The notes beneath the pieces were generated by a model. The model saw nothing but the letters and a program-made list of their open reading frames with translations. It ran no database searches and was not told the origin of the DNA. From the IMG/VR virus record IMGVR_UViG_3300014501_000001, positions 49,097-113,096 of that record: a DNA stretch of 64,000 nt. One strand, 5' to 3'. This document shows positions 15,580-23,209 of this stretch, one piece after another; position 1 is the stretch's first letter, and each line of letters opens with the position of its first letter. The DNA comes from a virus. The position numbers and the translations under genes are program-made.

Positions 15580-16323
15580 ATGTCTAGTGTTATTGATCTA
15601 ACCGGCCATGTCTACGGACGGCTCACTGTCCTGTTCCGGGCGCCCGATGGGGTCGGCTCAAAGGGGCGACGTCAGATCCAGTGGGTCTGCCAGTGTTCCT
15701 GCGGCAACATCTGCATCATCCAGAGAGGCTGCCTTCGCGACGGCCACACCAGGTCATGCGGTTGCATTTCCCGGGAGAGAAGCAATAGCACCACTCACGG
15801 CATGACCAAATCCCCGGAACATGTGGCCTGGCGGGCCATGAAGACGCGGTGCTTCAATCCGAATACCGCGAGCTGGCCCGACTACGGCGGCCGGGGCATC
15901 ACGGTGTGCCCGCAGTGGCGCAACTCGTTTGAGCAGTTCTATGCAGACATGGGTCCGCATCCGGGGCCGGAATACTCCCTTGACCGCATCGACAACGACG
16001 GCGATTACGAGCCGGGTAACTGCCGCTGGGCGACCGCGTCGGAGCAGGCCTTCAACAGGACCTACCGCAAGCCTCGCATCTGCCAATGCGCATGCAATCG
16101 GGGCGAAGGGCAATGCGGCAGGAAAAACCGAAGGGGCGAAGAGTCGGTGAACGGCTCTGGACTTGGCGGAATGACAGGCGGTCACGGGGACCAGACCTAC
16201 CGCGAGGGACGGGCGCTCCTCGGCCCCGAGGGCATGGCCGGCGACTTCGGCGCCCACTACGGCCAGATCCAGGCGGACGCGGAAATCATCCGGGGACTGC
16301 TGAACGGGGGAAACGGGACTTGA
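15580..16323 (+). CDS. HNH homing endonuclease, free-standing
   Basis: A 247-residue frame from ATG 15580. Residues 6-62 are the N-terminal zinc module of phage HNH genes (DLTGHVYGRLTVLFRAP...WVCQCSCG...LRDGHTRSCGC). Residues 70-155 hold THGMTKSPEHVAWRAMKTRC, YGGRGITVCPQW and the catalytic region YSLDRIDNDGDYEPGNCRW. The last 75 residues lose HNH character and read like a separate small protein (MTGGHGDQTYREGRALLG...IIRGLLNGG) that may start at GTG 16147 or ATG 16171. It sits between the sugar cassette and a zinc-ribbon gene. Confidence 0.82.
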   Translation: MSSVIDLTGHVYGRLTVLFRAPDGVGSKGRRQIQWVCQCSCGNICIIQRGCLRDGHTRSCGCISRERSNSTTHGMTKSPEHVAWRAMKTRCFNPNTASWPDYGGRGITVCPQWRNSFEQFYADMGPHPGPEYSLDRIDNDGDYEPGNCRWATASEQAFNRTYRKPRICQCACNRGEGQCGRKNRRGEESVNGSGLGGMTGGHGDQTYREGRALLGPEGMAGDFGAHYGQIQADAEIIRGLLNGGNGT

Positions 16324-16598
16324 GCAAGCGCGTAAATCTGCCCCCTGGCTGCATCGGATTCACTTCCGCTGACGGCACCAAGTCACCCGAGGTCAGGCAG
16401 GGCTCGTCGGTGACCATCTCCGACGAGCACGCTGACCGCCTCCGCAAGTCCGCTCATACATCCATCGGGATGATCACCGTGGATCCGGGGACCGTGATCG
16501 GCACCAAGGGCGGACGGGTGTGCGCCTCTTGCCGGCGGACGTGGCAGGTCTGGAGCGATTTCTGCCCTAGGTGCGGCCGGCCTACTGAGCCCGAGTAA
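16320..16598 (+). CDS. Zinc-ribbon protein, TTG start
   Basis: A 92-residue protein from TTG 16320 overlapping the previous TGA, with GGGGG upstream. The C-terminus has a four-Cys ribbon, VCASCRRTWQVWSDFCPRCG. The N-half (NLPPGCIGFTSADGTK, SVTISDEHADRLRKS) resembles small phage head proteins. Function unknown. Confidence 0.55.
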   Translation: MSKRVNLPPGCIGFTSADGTKSPEVRQGSSVTISDEHADRLRKSAHTSIGMITVDPGTVIGTKGGRVCASCRRTWQVWSDFCPRCGRPTEPE

Positions 16599-16623
16599 TC
16601 CCACCACCACCGAAAGGAATGCC

Positions 16624-17262
16624 ATGACAGTTTATGCCGCCTCCAGTTTGGACGCGGTTGTCCTCGGCCCGGCTCACGGAGGCTGCTCGGTTCTGCATAG
16701 CCGACCCGTTGAGAACGGTGCACCCGTCAAGCTCTGGGCACTGACCTGCCCTCAGTGCGAGGACCACCTGCGTCACGACCCCTTGTGGTCGGGCACCATC
16801 AACGAACTTCCCGAGACCTACGACGAGCAGATCGAGCGCGAGCGCCGCGAGAAGAACGCCTCCGCCGAGCAGGAGAAAGCCCTCGGGAACCTCCCCGGCA
16901 ACCTGGCGGGAGCCCTCGGCCCGGCCCTCGCGGCGGCCCTGGCGCCCCTCCTGGGGCTCGCGCAGGCGCAGTCAGTCTCCTGCACTGCGGGCCACCCGAA
17001 CACGGCGGGCGTGAAGTTCTGCGGGGAATGCGGCTCCCCGATGGGCTCCCTCCCCGGTGCCGTTGTCCCTGATGCGTCCCAGGCGGCGCTGAGCGGCCCG
17101 CAGAGGCCCGCCACGGCCCCGAAGGCTGCCGGACGGGTGAAGCCCTTGAAGGACTGGCGCGCTGACGACCTGCGCGCCGAGGCGAGGCGGCTGGGACTGC
17201 CGGCGGACGGTGACAGGGCTGCCCTGATCGGCCGTATCAAGGGCGCGAAGGTGGCGGCGTGA
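16624..17262 (+). CDS. Zinc-ribbon and SAP-domain protein
   Basis: A 212-residue protein behind GAAAGGAATGCC. N-terminal CPQCEDHLRHDPLW, charged helix EQIERERREKNASAEQEKALG, Ala/Leu-rich helix, then a second zinc site (CTAGHPNTAGVKFCGECG, about 119-136), and a C-terminal SAP-like DNA-binding helix pair (LKDWRADDLRAEARRLGL...ALIGRIKG, about 174-208). Likely binds DNA or a packaged head; comparable zinc-ribbon/SAP proteins occur in actinophage head regions. Confidence 0.6.
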   Translation: MTVYAASSLDAVVLGPAHGGCSVLHSRPVENGAPVKLWALTCPQCEDHLRHDPLWSGTINELPETYDEQIERERREKNASAEQEKALGNLPGNLAGALGPALAAALAPLLGLAQAQSVSCTAGHPNTAGVKFCGECGSPMGSLPGAVVPDASQAALSGPQRPATAPKAAGRVKPLKDWRADDLRAEARRLGLPADGDRAALIGRIKGAKVAA

Positions 17263-17432
17263 CTTGGCATCCGTTCCGCCGCCGGCTGAGCCGCCAGCTC
17301 GCCGCTACGATCGGCTCCGGCCTCGTGAGCATCGAGGAAGGGCGCCGCATTCTCGGGGACAACCCGTGGGGGTTGCGGCGCTCCCGCTGGCACCGGCTGC
17401 GCGCGTCCCTCTCGTCGCTGATTGCGCCATGA
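17259..17432 (+). CDS. Small basic protein
   Basis: A 57-residue GTG-initiated ORF overlapping its neighbours on both sides (GTGA and ATGA). Sequence MTWHPFRRRLSRQLAATIG...RSRWHRLRASLSSLIAP is Arg- and Trp-rich. The coupling supports it as real. Function unknown. Confidence 0.5.
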   Translation: MTWHPFRRRLSRQLAATIGSGLVSIEEGRRILGDNPWGLRRSRWHRLRASLSSLIAP

Positions 17433-17731
17433 GCGAGCCGAAGCCCGGTGTCGGCCGCATCGTCCACTACGTCAGCTACGGCACGCCGGGTGGCGAGTAC
17501 GGCCAGGAATGCCGCGCCGCCATCGTCACCGAGACGCTGGAGTTCGAGCCGGGTAGCGCCGAGGAGCATCGCCGGGGTGAGGTCGGCCTGTGCGTGCTCA
17601 ACCCGACCGGCCAGTTCTTCAACCGGGGTGTCCCGTTCGGCAAGGGCGATGCTCCGTGTGTGGCTGGCCAGCTCACGGGGGGTTCCTGGCACTGGCCGGC
17701 GCACGCCGAGCGCGACCCTGACCGGGCCTAG
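17429..17731 (+). CDS. Hypothetical protein
   Basis: A 100-residue protein, ATG 17429 in an ATGA overlap. Contains GRIVHYVSYGTPGGEYGQECRAAIVTE and VGLCVLNPTGQFFNRGVPF, a compact SH3-like beta sequence seen in several actinophage small proteins. Function unknown. Confidence 0.55.
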   Translation: MSEPKPGVGRIVHYVSYGTPGGEYGQECRAAIVTETLEFEPGSAEEHRRGEVGLCVLNPTGQFFNRGVPFGKGDAPCVAGQLTGGSWHWPAHAERDPDRA

Positions 17732-17739
17732 CGAGGTTC

Positions 17740-17940
17740 ATGGCACGCGGCGGACTGTGCGGACGTTGCGGGGGGCGGCGCAGGGGAAGTCAGGCCCGCG
17801 CCGCCCAGCCCGTAGCCCAGTGCGCTGAGTGCGGCTACGCGATCTGCGAACGGCACGCCAGGTGGGATGCCGACGCGGCCCGGGATGTCTGCTCAGCCTG
17901 CGCGCGGCGGCTCGGCCTGCGGGTGATCAGCCGGGGCTAG
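17740..17940 (+). CDS. Small cysteine-rich zinc-finger protein
   Basis: A 66-residue protein with seven Cys and one His: CGRCGGRRRG...CAECGYAICERHARWD...VCSACARRLG, resembling a B-box or ribbon finger. Last + strand gene before a four-gene minus-strand island; its stop overlaps the end of the first island gene. Function unknown. Confidence 0.5.
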   Translation: MARGGLCGRCGGRRRGSQARAAQPVAQCAECGYAICERHARWDADAARDVCSACARRLGLRVISRG

Positions 17941-18098
17941 CGCACGGGCTCCGTCTCGATCGTCACCGAGTGCTTGCCGTCCGGGATCACGCTGGTCACG
18001 CGGACATCGCCAGTCCAGGCGCATCCCGTCACGCGGATGATGTCGCCCTCCTCCACGTCCAGGATGCTGGTCTCGGCTATCTCCCCAGGTTTGCTCAT
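17937..18098 (-). CDS. Small hypothetical protein
   Basis: A 53-residue protein, ATG 18098 to TAG. Beta-strand pattern (TSILDVEEGDIIRVTGCAWTGDVRVTSVIPDGKHSVTIETE) suggests a small OB- or SH3-like fold. Coupled by ATGA to the gene upstream. Last gene of the minus-strand island at 17.9-18.9 kb. Confidence 0.5.
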   Translation of the reverse strand: MSKPGEIAETSILDVEEGDIIRVTGCAWTGDVRVTSVIPDGKHSVTIETEPVR

Positions 18099-18307
18099 GC
18101 CCTCAGCCTGCCACTACCGTCCACGGCAGGCGTGAACGGCCACCGCCCCGCCTTGATCTCCTCCTGGTACCACCGCACGCACGAAGGGCACCGGTAGCCC
18201 TGGAAGAACGGCATCCAGGGGCCTAGCTCCATGCACCTACCGCAGACTCCCCACGCCGGGTCATCCATGTGCTCGGCGGAGTCCTGGGCTCGGGTGTCCT
18301 CGCTCAT
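18095..18307 (-). CDS. Small zinc-binding hypothetical protein
   Basis: A 70-residue protein with two Cys pairs: CGRCMELGPWMPFFQGYRCPSCVRWYQEEI. Overlaps both neighbours by 4 nt, showing an operon on the minus strand. Resembles C-x2-C...C-x2-C proteins common in actinobacterial genomes and phages. Function unknown. Confidence 0.55.
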   Translation of the reverse strand: MSEDTRAQDSAEHMDDPAWGVCGRCMELGPWMPFFQGYRCPSCVRWYQEEIKAGRWPFTPAVDGSGRLRA

Positions 18308-18726
18308 CGCGGCACCAGCCAGAGCCGCAGCTCAGCCCTGGCGATCGGGATATCCAGCCCGCTATCCCGGTCGCGCCGTATCTCCCCGGTGATCGTGAAC
18401 TCCGGGTGCCGCTCATGCCGGTAGCCGCGATCCTCGGCGGCGATGATGGCCGTCTCCGCGCGCCTGGACAGGGTTGACCGCACCGAGCGCGCCCGGTCCC
18501 AGATGGCTTCCTGGTCATCGGGCAACGGCAGGTCCGCGCCGGGAAAGGGTTTCACGTAGCCCCTGATTTCCAGCCAGCCCAGCGGGGCCTTTCCCGCGCG
18601 GGCCGCGCCTAGCCAGACCGGCGTGATCATGTCCAGCCACAGGTAGGGCTCCAGCGCTTCCGGCAGGTCCGCGCCGGGGTAGTCCGGGGGCAGCCTCAGC
18701 GGCCCGGGTTTTCTCAGGATCGGCAT
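18304..18726 (-). CDS. Hypothetical protein
   Basis: A 140-residue protein with many Pro, Arg, Trp and Asp residues (LPPDYPGADLPEALEPYLWLDMITPVWLG...RAELRLWLVPR). No recognised domain. Member of the minus-strand island, coupled to the next gene by a 4-nt overlap. Confidence 0.5.
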   Translation of the reverse strand: MPILRKPGPLRLPPDYPGADLPEALEPYLWLDMITPVWLGAARAGKAPLGWLEIRGYVKPFPGADLPLPDDQEAIWDRARSVRSTLSRRAETAIIAAEDRGYRHERHPEFTITGEIRRDRDSGLDIPIARAELRLWLVPR

Positions 18727-18730
18727 CCAC

Positions 18731-18937
18731 TCAGCCTGCCACGGCAGCTACCGCATCGATGAGCGCGGTCCATACCTGCCTGATCCCGTCCTCCCCGATG
18801 CGGACGAAGCGCTCGGCGGTGACGCGGATCTCGGCCTTCATCAGCGAGCCGGGCTCGGCGGGGTCGGGTACTTCCACGCTCACGTAAATGATGGCCGGCC
18901 AGTCATCCGCCGGTCCTGGTCCTCTTGCGGGAGTCAT
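18731..18937 (-). CDS. Small hypothetical protein
   Basis: A 68-residue protein (PAIIYVSVEVPDPAEPGSLMKAEIRVTAERFVRIGEDGI), beta then helix. First gene of the minus-strand island. The 60 nt between it and the + strand connector gene must contain the island's promoter, but no clear -10/-35 pair was seen. Confidence 0.5.
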   Translation of the reverse strand: MTPARGPGPADDWPAIIYVSVEVPDPAEPGSLMKAEIRVTAERFVRIGEDGIRQVWTALIDAVAAVAG

Positions 18938-18999
18938 TCCCTCAGCCTGCCACCATCGCGCCGAGAGCGCCCGGATGCTCGCGGGGAGGTGATGTCAAA

Positions 19000-19951
19000 A
19001 TGCCCGCCCCGTATCAGACGCCAACGCCCTATATCAACCCAGCTATCCTGACTTCTGCCGCGACAGGCATTTTACCCGGTCTCATGGAGCACTATCCCGA
19101 ACCGGCAGGCGACCCCCGCTGAGCAACTCAGCGAGCAGTACAACCTGTGCCAGCGCGCGACAAACATGGTCGATTCGGCGGCCAACCAGATTCTCCGCGC
19201 CACGGTCACCACGGAGCAGCTGAAAGGCCCCGGCACTACCCGGTTCCAGATCGACAGCATCGGGAACGCGGCCATCATCCTGGCCCGCAGCCCGATCCTC
19301 TCCATCCTCGGCGGCCAGTGCGCTCCCGCTATCCCGCCGCTCCAGTGGACGACGATCCCGGCCAATATGTATGTGGTCGATTCGCCTCCCTTGTCCGTTT
19401 ACGGCACATCGGTTCCCGCCGACGCGGGCGAGTGGGGGCAGTCCGTCACCCTCGGCGGCGGCTACGTCAGCACCTGGAACGGCCGCGGGGGCTACTTCCT
19501 CCAGACGACCTACGTGAACGGGTGGCCCCACTGCTCCCTCACGACTGCCTCCATCGCCGGGGCAACCACGATCCAGGTAGATGACTGCACTGGCTGGGGA
19601 CCGCCGGCGGGAAGCACCCAGGGAGCGGCCGGGGTCATCTACGATCCGGGCGGCGGGGGGCAGCAGGAGACGGCCACCGTCACGCTGGCATCGGCGACGA
19701 CCGGGCCGGGGACGCTGACGATCACCCCGGCCCTGACGTGGCCGCACTCGCAGGGGATCATATTCAGCGGGATGGCCTCAACCCTTCAGTGGGCCGCCAT
19801 CCTGTTCGGCGTCGCCCAGGCCCTCACCAGGGGCGCCACGGCGACCACCCCGCAGACGATCTCGCCTGCCGGGATCAGCACCGGCAGCGGGGCGGACGCG
19901 CTCATGAAGGCCGCGAAGCTGATGGTGCGCGACTTCAAGAGGATCTGGTAG
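19000..19951 (+). CDS. Head-tail connector-type protein, needs a +1 frameshift
   Basis: ATG 19000 (site GGGGAGGTG) opens MPAPYQTPTPYINPAILTSAATGI, but the frame stops at 19122. The downstream frame reads SWSTIPNRQATPAEQLSEQYNLCQRATNMVDSAANQILRATVTTEQ and runs to 19951, without a start of its own before ATG 19166. In related actinophage connector proteins the two parts are continuous (TGI-x-WSTIP). A +1 slip at TTA-CCC-G (19072-19078) joins them as GILPVSWSTIP, 316 residues. The C-terminal part has beta domains (GGYVSTWNGRGGYFLQTTY) and a helical end (KAAKLMVRDFKRIW). Either programmed frameshifting or an indel. Confidence 0.7.
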
Positions 19952-19955
19952 CCCG

Positions 19956-20468
19956 GTGCCCATCCTCACAGCCCAGACCTGGGTCTACAGCATCCTGAAC
20001 GGGATGCCGATCCCCGGCAACAACACGCCGCTCGCGGTGTTCGTCACCCCGCCGAACCCGGAAGAGGACCAGCTCGACCCGCACGTCTACGTCTGGCCGT
20101 CCGCAGGCTCGGAGGCCCGCGAGTCCCTGCCCCGCGCCGGGGTCCCGAGCGTGGGCACCACCCAGTCAGGGTGGAAGCAGGTCTGGCACTCCATCGACGT
20201 GTGGATCAACTGGTTCGATGACGACAGCGACCCGACCCCGGACTTCTCCTTCCCGGTGATAGTCGATGCGGTCATGGACGTACTGCGGACCTGCCAGGAC
20301 CCGGTGATGCTGACGGACCCGGTAACAGGGCGGTACTCCCAGGTGTTCGCCACCGGGGAGCGGCTCACCTACGACATTGCCATCCCCAGGGGCGTGAACG
20401 CTGACCAGCGCATTTTGAGGTACGACGCGCGGATCGCGGCGAGAGTCGGGGAATCGTTCCAGGCATGA
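19956..20468 (+). CDS. Head-tail joining/tail terminator-like protein
   Basis: A 170-residue protein, GTG start 4 nt after the connector. The pattern of N-terminal helix, VYVWPSAGSEARESLPR, HSIDVWINWFDDDSDPTPDFSFPVIVDAVMDVLR and DIAIPRGVNADQRILRYDARI is that of small neck/tail-terminator proteins found between connector and tail tube genes. Assignment rests mainly on position and length. Confidence 0.55.
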   Translation: MPILTAQTWVYSILNGMPIPGNNTPLAVFVTPPNPEEDQLDPHVYVWPSAGSEARESLPRAGVPSVGTTQSGWKQVWHSIDVWINWFDDDSDPTPDFSFPVIVDAVMDVLRTCQDPVMLTDPVTGRYSQVFATGERLTYDIAIPRGVNADQRILRYDARIAARVGESFQA

Positions 20469-20626
20469 GCTTCAGGTTCGGCGTCGTGGAGATCGACGGC
20501 CAGAGAGTTGTCATGGATTCCGTCGATGCAATGTACGTCCGGGCGCAGCAGCGCGGCGACACGGAACTCATGAAGATCCTTGAAGAACGCGCCGAGAGGG
20601 AATCTGCCCGCTCAGGGCGCTACTGA
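20465..20626 (+). CDS. Small hypothetical neck-region protein
   Basis: A 53-residue protein, ATG in an ATGA overlap with the preceding gene. FRFGVVEIDGQRVVMDSVDAMYV followed by an acidic/basic helix (TELMKILEERAERESARSG). Its end overlaps the end of the convergent minus-strand gene. Function unknown. Confidence 0.5.
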   Translation: MSFRFGVVEIDGQRVVMDSVDAMYVRAQQRGDTELMKILEERAERESARSGRY

Positions 20627-20815
20627 GCCGTAGCCCTCGTACGGCACCGTGTCCAGCACGACGGCGCTGCCTTTCTCGCCAGCAAGGAACCATGCCACGT
20701 CCCCGGATGCTTCTTCCCCGCGCATCATGGCCGCCGTTTTCTCGTCGCTGAGTTTGCGCGGCTCGCCGCAGCCGACCTCGTACCAGCCGTCCTCGGGCGC
20801 TATCCAGTCGCTCAT
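20612..20815 (-). CDS. Small hypothetical protein on minus strand
   Basis: A 67-residue protein from ATG 20815 (MSDWIAPEDGWYEVGCGEPRKL...AWFLAGEKGSAVVLDTVPYEG). The longer frame to 20899 has no better start. Lone minus-strand gene within the + strand structural cluster. Function unknown. Confidence 0.5.
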   Translation of the reverse strand: MSDWIAPEDGWYEVGCGEPRKLSDEKTAAMMRGEEASGDVAWFLAGEKGSAVVLDTVPYEGYGSVAP

Positions 20816-20851
20816 CGTTCCATCGTCCCACCATCCTCGTCCCGGAGGTGC

Positions 20852-21127
20852 ATGGCCCTTCAGACCTACGTAGGCCCGCAGGAACAGGTCTTCCCGCACT
20901 TGCGTGCCCTCGACGGGGAGCCCGGCACCCTCGTGCTGCGCCCCGGCGAGTCCTACGACTTCGGCGGCGGGCTTGAGGGCTACAAGGAACCCCCTGGTCC
21001 CGCGTGGTGGTGGAAGCCCGCAGAAGCCCCTGCGGCAGCCTCAGCGCCCGCGCCCGCGAAGGCCCCGCCTGCGGCTCCCGCGGCGGTCCCGGCAGCGGCT
21101 GGTGCCGCAGAGAAGGCGGAGGGCTGA
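20852..21127 (+). CDS. Small structural protein with Pro/Ala tail
   Basis: A 91-residue protein behind CGGAGGTGC. The first 55 residues are folded-looking (YVGPQEQVFPHLRALDGEPGTLVLRPGESYDFGG); the rest is a Pro/Ala/Lys linker. It immediately precedes the tail tube gene. Short proteins with this layout are common just upstream of tail tubes; role unknown. Confidence 0.55.
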   Translation: MALQTYVGPQEQVFPHLRALDGEPGTLVLRPGESYDFGGGLEGYKEPPGPAWWWKPAEAPAAASAPAPAKAPPAAPAAVPAAAGAAEKAEG

Positions 21128-21130
21128 GGC

Positions 21131-22411
21131 ATGGCACTCACCGTTCCCAGCGCCATCTACCCCTCCGAGCGGCGGTCCCTCGGGATCGCCAAGGAGGCCA
21201 CTCCCGGCACGGGCGTCAACGCCGCCTACACGATCCCCGTCAAGGGCTTCGTCCCCGAGGACAAGGTCACGGGGCTGCTGGATGAGTCGCTGCGGTCCTC
21301 GATGGCCGCCGTCTACGGATACACGCAGGGTGTCTACGTCGCGGACATCACGATCGACGCATCCCCCGTTTACGGGGACACGATCGGGCACATGCTCCTC
21401 AATGTCCTCGGGGACTACACGGCGCAGGGCACCCCGTCCGGGACGATCACGACCACGGTCAACAACGGGCCGGGCTACCCCGCCGGCACGACCGGGGCCA
21501 TCACCATTACGGCGGGCAGTGGGTTCAGCGCCGGGTTCGTGCAACTCGGCACCACGACCACGGCCGAGGTCGTCCAGATCACCGGGGCGACCTCCACGAC
21601 GGCCACGATCGCGACGACCACGCCGACGCGGCTGGCGCACGCCAACGCCGCTGCCATCACGCAGGTCACGGGGCCTTACGCCCATGTGTTCAGTGAGCTG
21701 AACGGGACCGGGAACTGCCAGCCGCCCACCCACACTCTCACCGACGCTAATTATATCAATAGCGTCTTTTCCCGTTGGTATCCGATGAGCTGTTTCTCGG
21801 AGATCACATTGACGGGCAACGCCGAGGGCATCCTCATGTGGTCCGGGAAGGCCATGGGGTTCGCCAACTCGATCCCCGGCACCGCACCGACCGTCAACGT
21901 GTCCACGGTGGCACAGCAGCCGGCGTGGAACTCGCAGGTGGGCATCGGCGGAACGGTGGCAGGCTCGCCGGTGTATAACGTGGGCGAGTGGGAGTACACC
22001 ATCACAAGAGTGGTGGAACCATATTTTACGGCGGATGGCAGCCAAAATCCGTACGTAATAGGGCGAGGCAAGCTTTCGGCGGCAACCAAGGTCAACTTTG
22101 CCCCGGCCGCAATCCAGGCATCCCAGTCATCGCCGTACAACGCCGGCGACTACGAATTGCTGGAACTTCTGAACAACAACCAGCCGCAGACGCAGGTGAT
22201 CGCGACCAACGGGCTGGCCAGCACGAACCTGGTCAAGCTCCAGATCGACAGCCAGGTAACAGCCTTCGAGACCAGCGTCATCGAGCCGAGTAAGGCTTTG
22301 CTGGGTTTCAACAACACGGCTGAGCTGATCGCCAACACGACGAATACGGGCAATAGTGCTGGATTCAGCCCAATACAGGTGACTCTGGTCAACAACCTGC
22401 CCACATTCTAA
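21131..22411 (+). CDS. Major tail (tube) protein
   Basis: A 426-residue protein at ATG 21131. Opening IYPSERRSLGIAKEATPGTGVNAAYTIPVKGF, then LDESLRSSMAAVYGYTQGVYVADITIDASPVYGDTIGHMLLNVLGD is characteristic of siphovirus tail tube proteins. An Ig-like Gly/Thr insert lies at about 95-175, followed by HTLTDANYINSVFSRWYPMSCFSEITLTGNAEGILMWSGKA. Position directly before the tail chaperone pair and tape measure supports the call. Confidence 0.8.
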   Translation: MALTVPSAIYPSERRSLGIAKEATPGTGVNAAYTIPVKGFVPEDKVTGLLDESLRSSMAAVYGYTQGVYVADITIDASPVYGDTIGHMLLNVLGDYTAQGTPSGTITTTVNNGPGYPAGTTGAITITAGSGFSAGFVQLGTTTTAEVVQITGATSTTATIATTTPTRLAHANAAAITQVTGPYAHVFSELNGTGNCQPPTHTLTDANYINSVFSRWYPMSCFSEITLTGNAEGILMWSGKAMGFANSIPGTAPTVNVSTVAQQPAWNSQVGIGGTVAGSPVYNVGEWEYTITRVVEPYFTADGSQNPYVIGRGKLSAATKVNFAPAAIQASQSSPYNAGDYELLELLNNNQPQTQVIATNGLASTNLVKLQIDSQVTAFETSVIEPSKALLGFNNTAELIANTTNTGNSAGFSPIQVTLVNNLPTF

Positions 22412-22437
22412 GACAAACCGGACAACTGGAGACGCAT

Positions 22438-22800
22438 GTGGCACACGTAGAACTCCCTGACGGGCAGTCGGCCGAACTCAAGGACCCGGACAGCCTGACC
22501 GGCGAGGACGAGGTGAAGGTCCGGTCAGCGGTCAAGATCAGGGGCGCCGGGGAGGATGACGGCGGGGAGAAATCCGAGGGCTTCACCGCCACGGCGGCCG
22601 GGACGACGCTGATGGAGTACGCGATGCTGGCCCGCGTCATCACGTCCTGGTCCCTGCCGCAGCCGATTAACGTGCTGAATATCAGGGCGCTGAAACTGTC
22701 GCAGCTGCGCCCGCTCCGTGCCGCGATCAAGCCGCACATGGAGGAGCTGGCGAACGACCCAAACGACCAGAGCGCTGGAGAGACAGATACCGCCTCCTAG
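22438..22800 (+). CDS. Tail assembly chaperone (gpG-like)
   Basis: A 120-residue protein from GTG 22438. Acidic N-terminus (VELPDGQSAELKDPDSLTGEDEVKV) then MEYAMLARVITSWSLPQPIN and IRALKLSQLRPLRAAIKPHMEEL, typical of actinophage tail chaperones between tail tube and tape measure. The slippery heptamer CCCAAAC (22758-22764) lies near its 3' end. An ATG at 22436 in the strong GGAGACGCATG context would give only MWHT, so GTG 22438 is taken. Confidence 0.75.
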   Translation: MAHVELPDGQSAELKDPDSLTGEDEVKVRSAVKIRGAGEDDGGEKSEGFTATAAGTTLMEYAMLARVITSWSLPQPINVLNIRALKLSQLRPLRAAIKPHMEELANDPNDQSAGETDTAS

Positions 22801-23003
22801 CGCTCCTCCAGGGCAAGGAAGGACCGCTGCCGTCCGACCTGGACGAGTGGGACGTGCGGTGCATCGCCCTGTATGCGAGGAACCAGAACTGGACTCCTGA
22901 CGTGATCCGGTCTATCCCGCTGCGGCACTGGCGCTACCTGCCGACGCTCTGGGAAGCGCTGGCGGCGATGCAGGACCCTGACCGGCCGGGAAACAAGCGC
23001 TAG
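22438..23003 (+). CDS. Tail assembly chaperone fusion (gpGT-like, -1 frameshift)
   Basis: At CCCAAAC (C-CCA-AAC in the zero frame) a -1 slip moves translation into a frame reading RPERWRDRYRLLALLQGKEG...WDVRCIALYARNQNWTPDVIRSIPL...KR and stopping at TAG 23001-23003. The product is about 188 residues. The downstream part has no start of its own and has the Trp/Arg-rich character of T-domains. This gene pair arrangement is nearly universal in siphophages. Confidence 0.75.
22758..22764 (+). promoter_or_regulatory. -1 frameshift slippery site CCCAAAC
   Basis: Fits X-XXY-YYZ exactly in the zero frame (D-P-N codons). Slippage gives the G-T chaperone fusion. No stimulatory pseudoknot was modelled. 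Confidence 0.75.
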
Positions 23004-23167
23004 CGGGCCACGCGCTCGTCCCATCCTGCGGGTAGCTGCCGGTCGCAGCCGGGGCACAGCCACGCGACGGTCTCGCCGCTGGCGATGTTAACCGGCACGG
23101 CGCCTGCGTGAGCACACGGCCCGAGGACGGCACTCAGCCGGGCGTAGCCGAGTTCGAGGTCAGCCAT
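23000..23167 (-). CDS. Small zinc-site protein on minus strand
   Basis: A 55-residue protein from ATG 23167 (GTG 23176 possible). LGPCAHAGAVPVNIASGETVAWLCPGCDRQLPAGW resembles short actinobacterial proteins ending CxxCDRQLP. Its stop overlaps the end of the chaperone fusion. A third minus-strand insertion in the structural cluster. Confidence 0.5.
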   Translation of the reverse strand: MADLELGYARLSAVLGPCAHAGAVPVNIASGETVAWLCPGCDRQLPAGWDERVAR

Positions 23168-23209
23168 GGTGGTCACCCGCTCATTCTCCCACGCTGAGGC
23201 GGTGAGCGC

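Noticed and set aside
15451-15580. A third group I intron upstream of the HNH gene
   Set aside because: No P, Q, R or S-like elements are present, and the flanking genes are complete in themselves.
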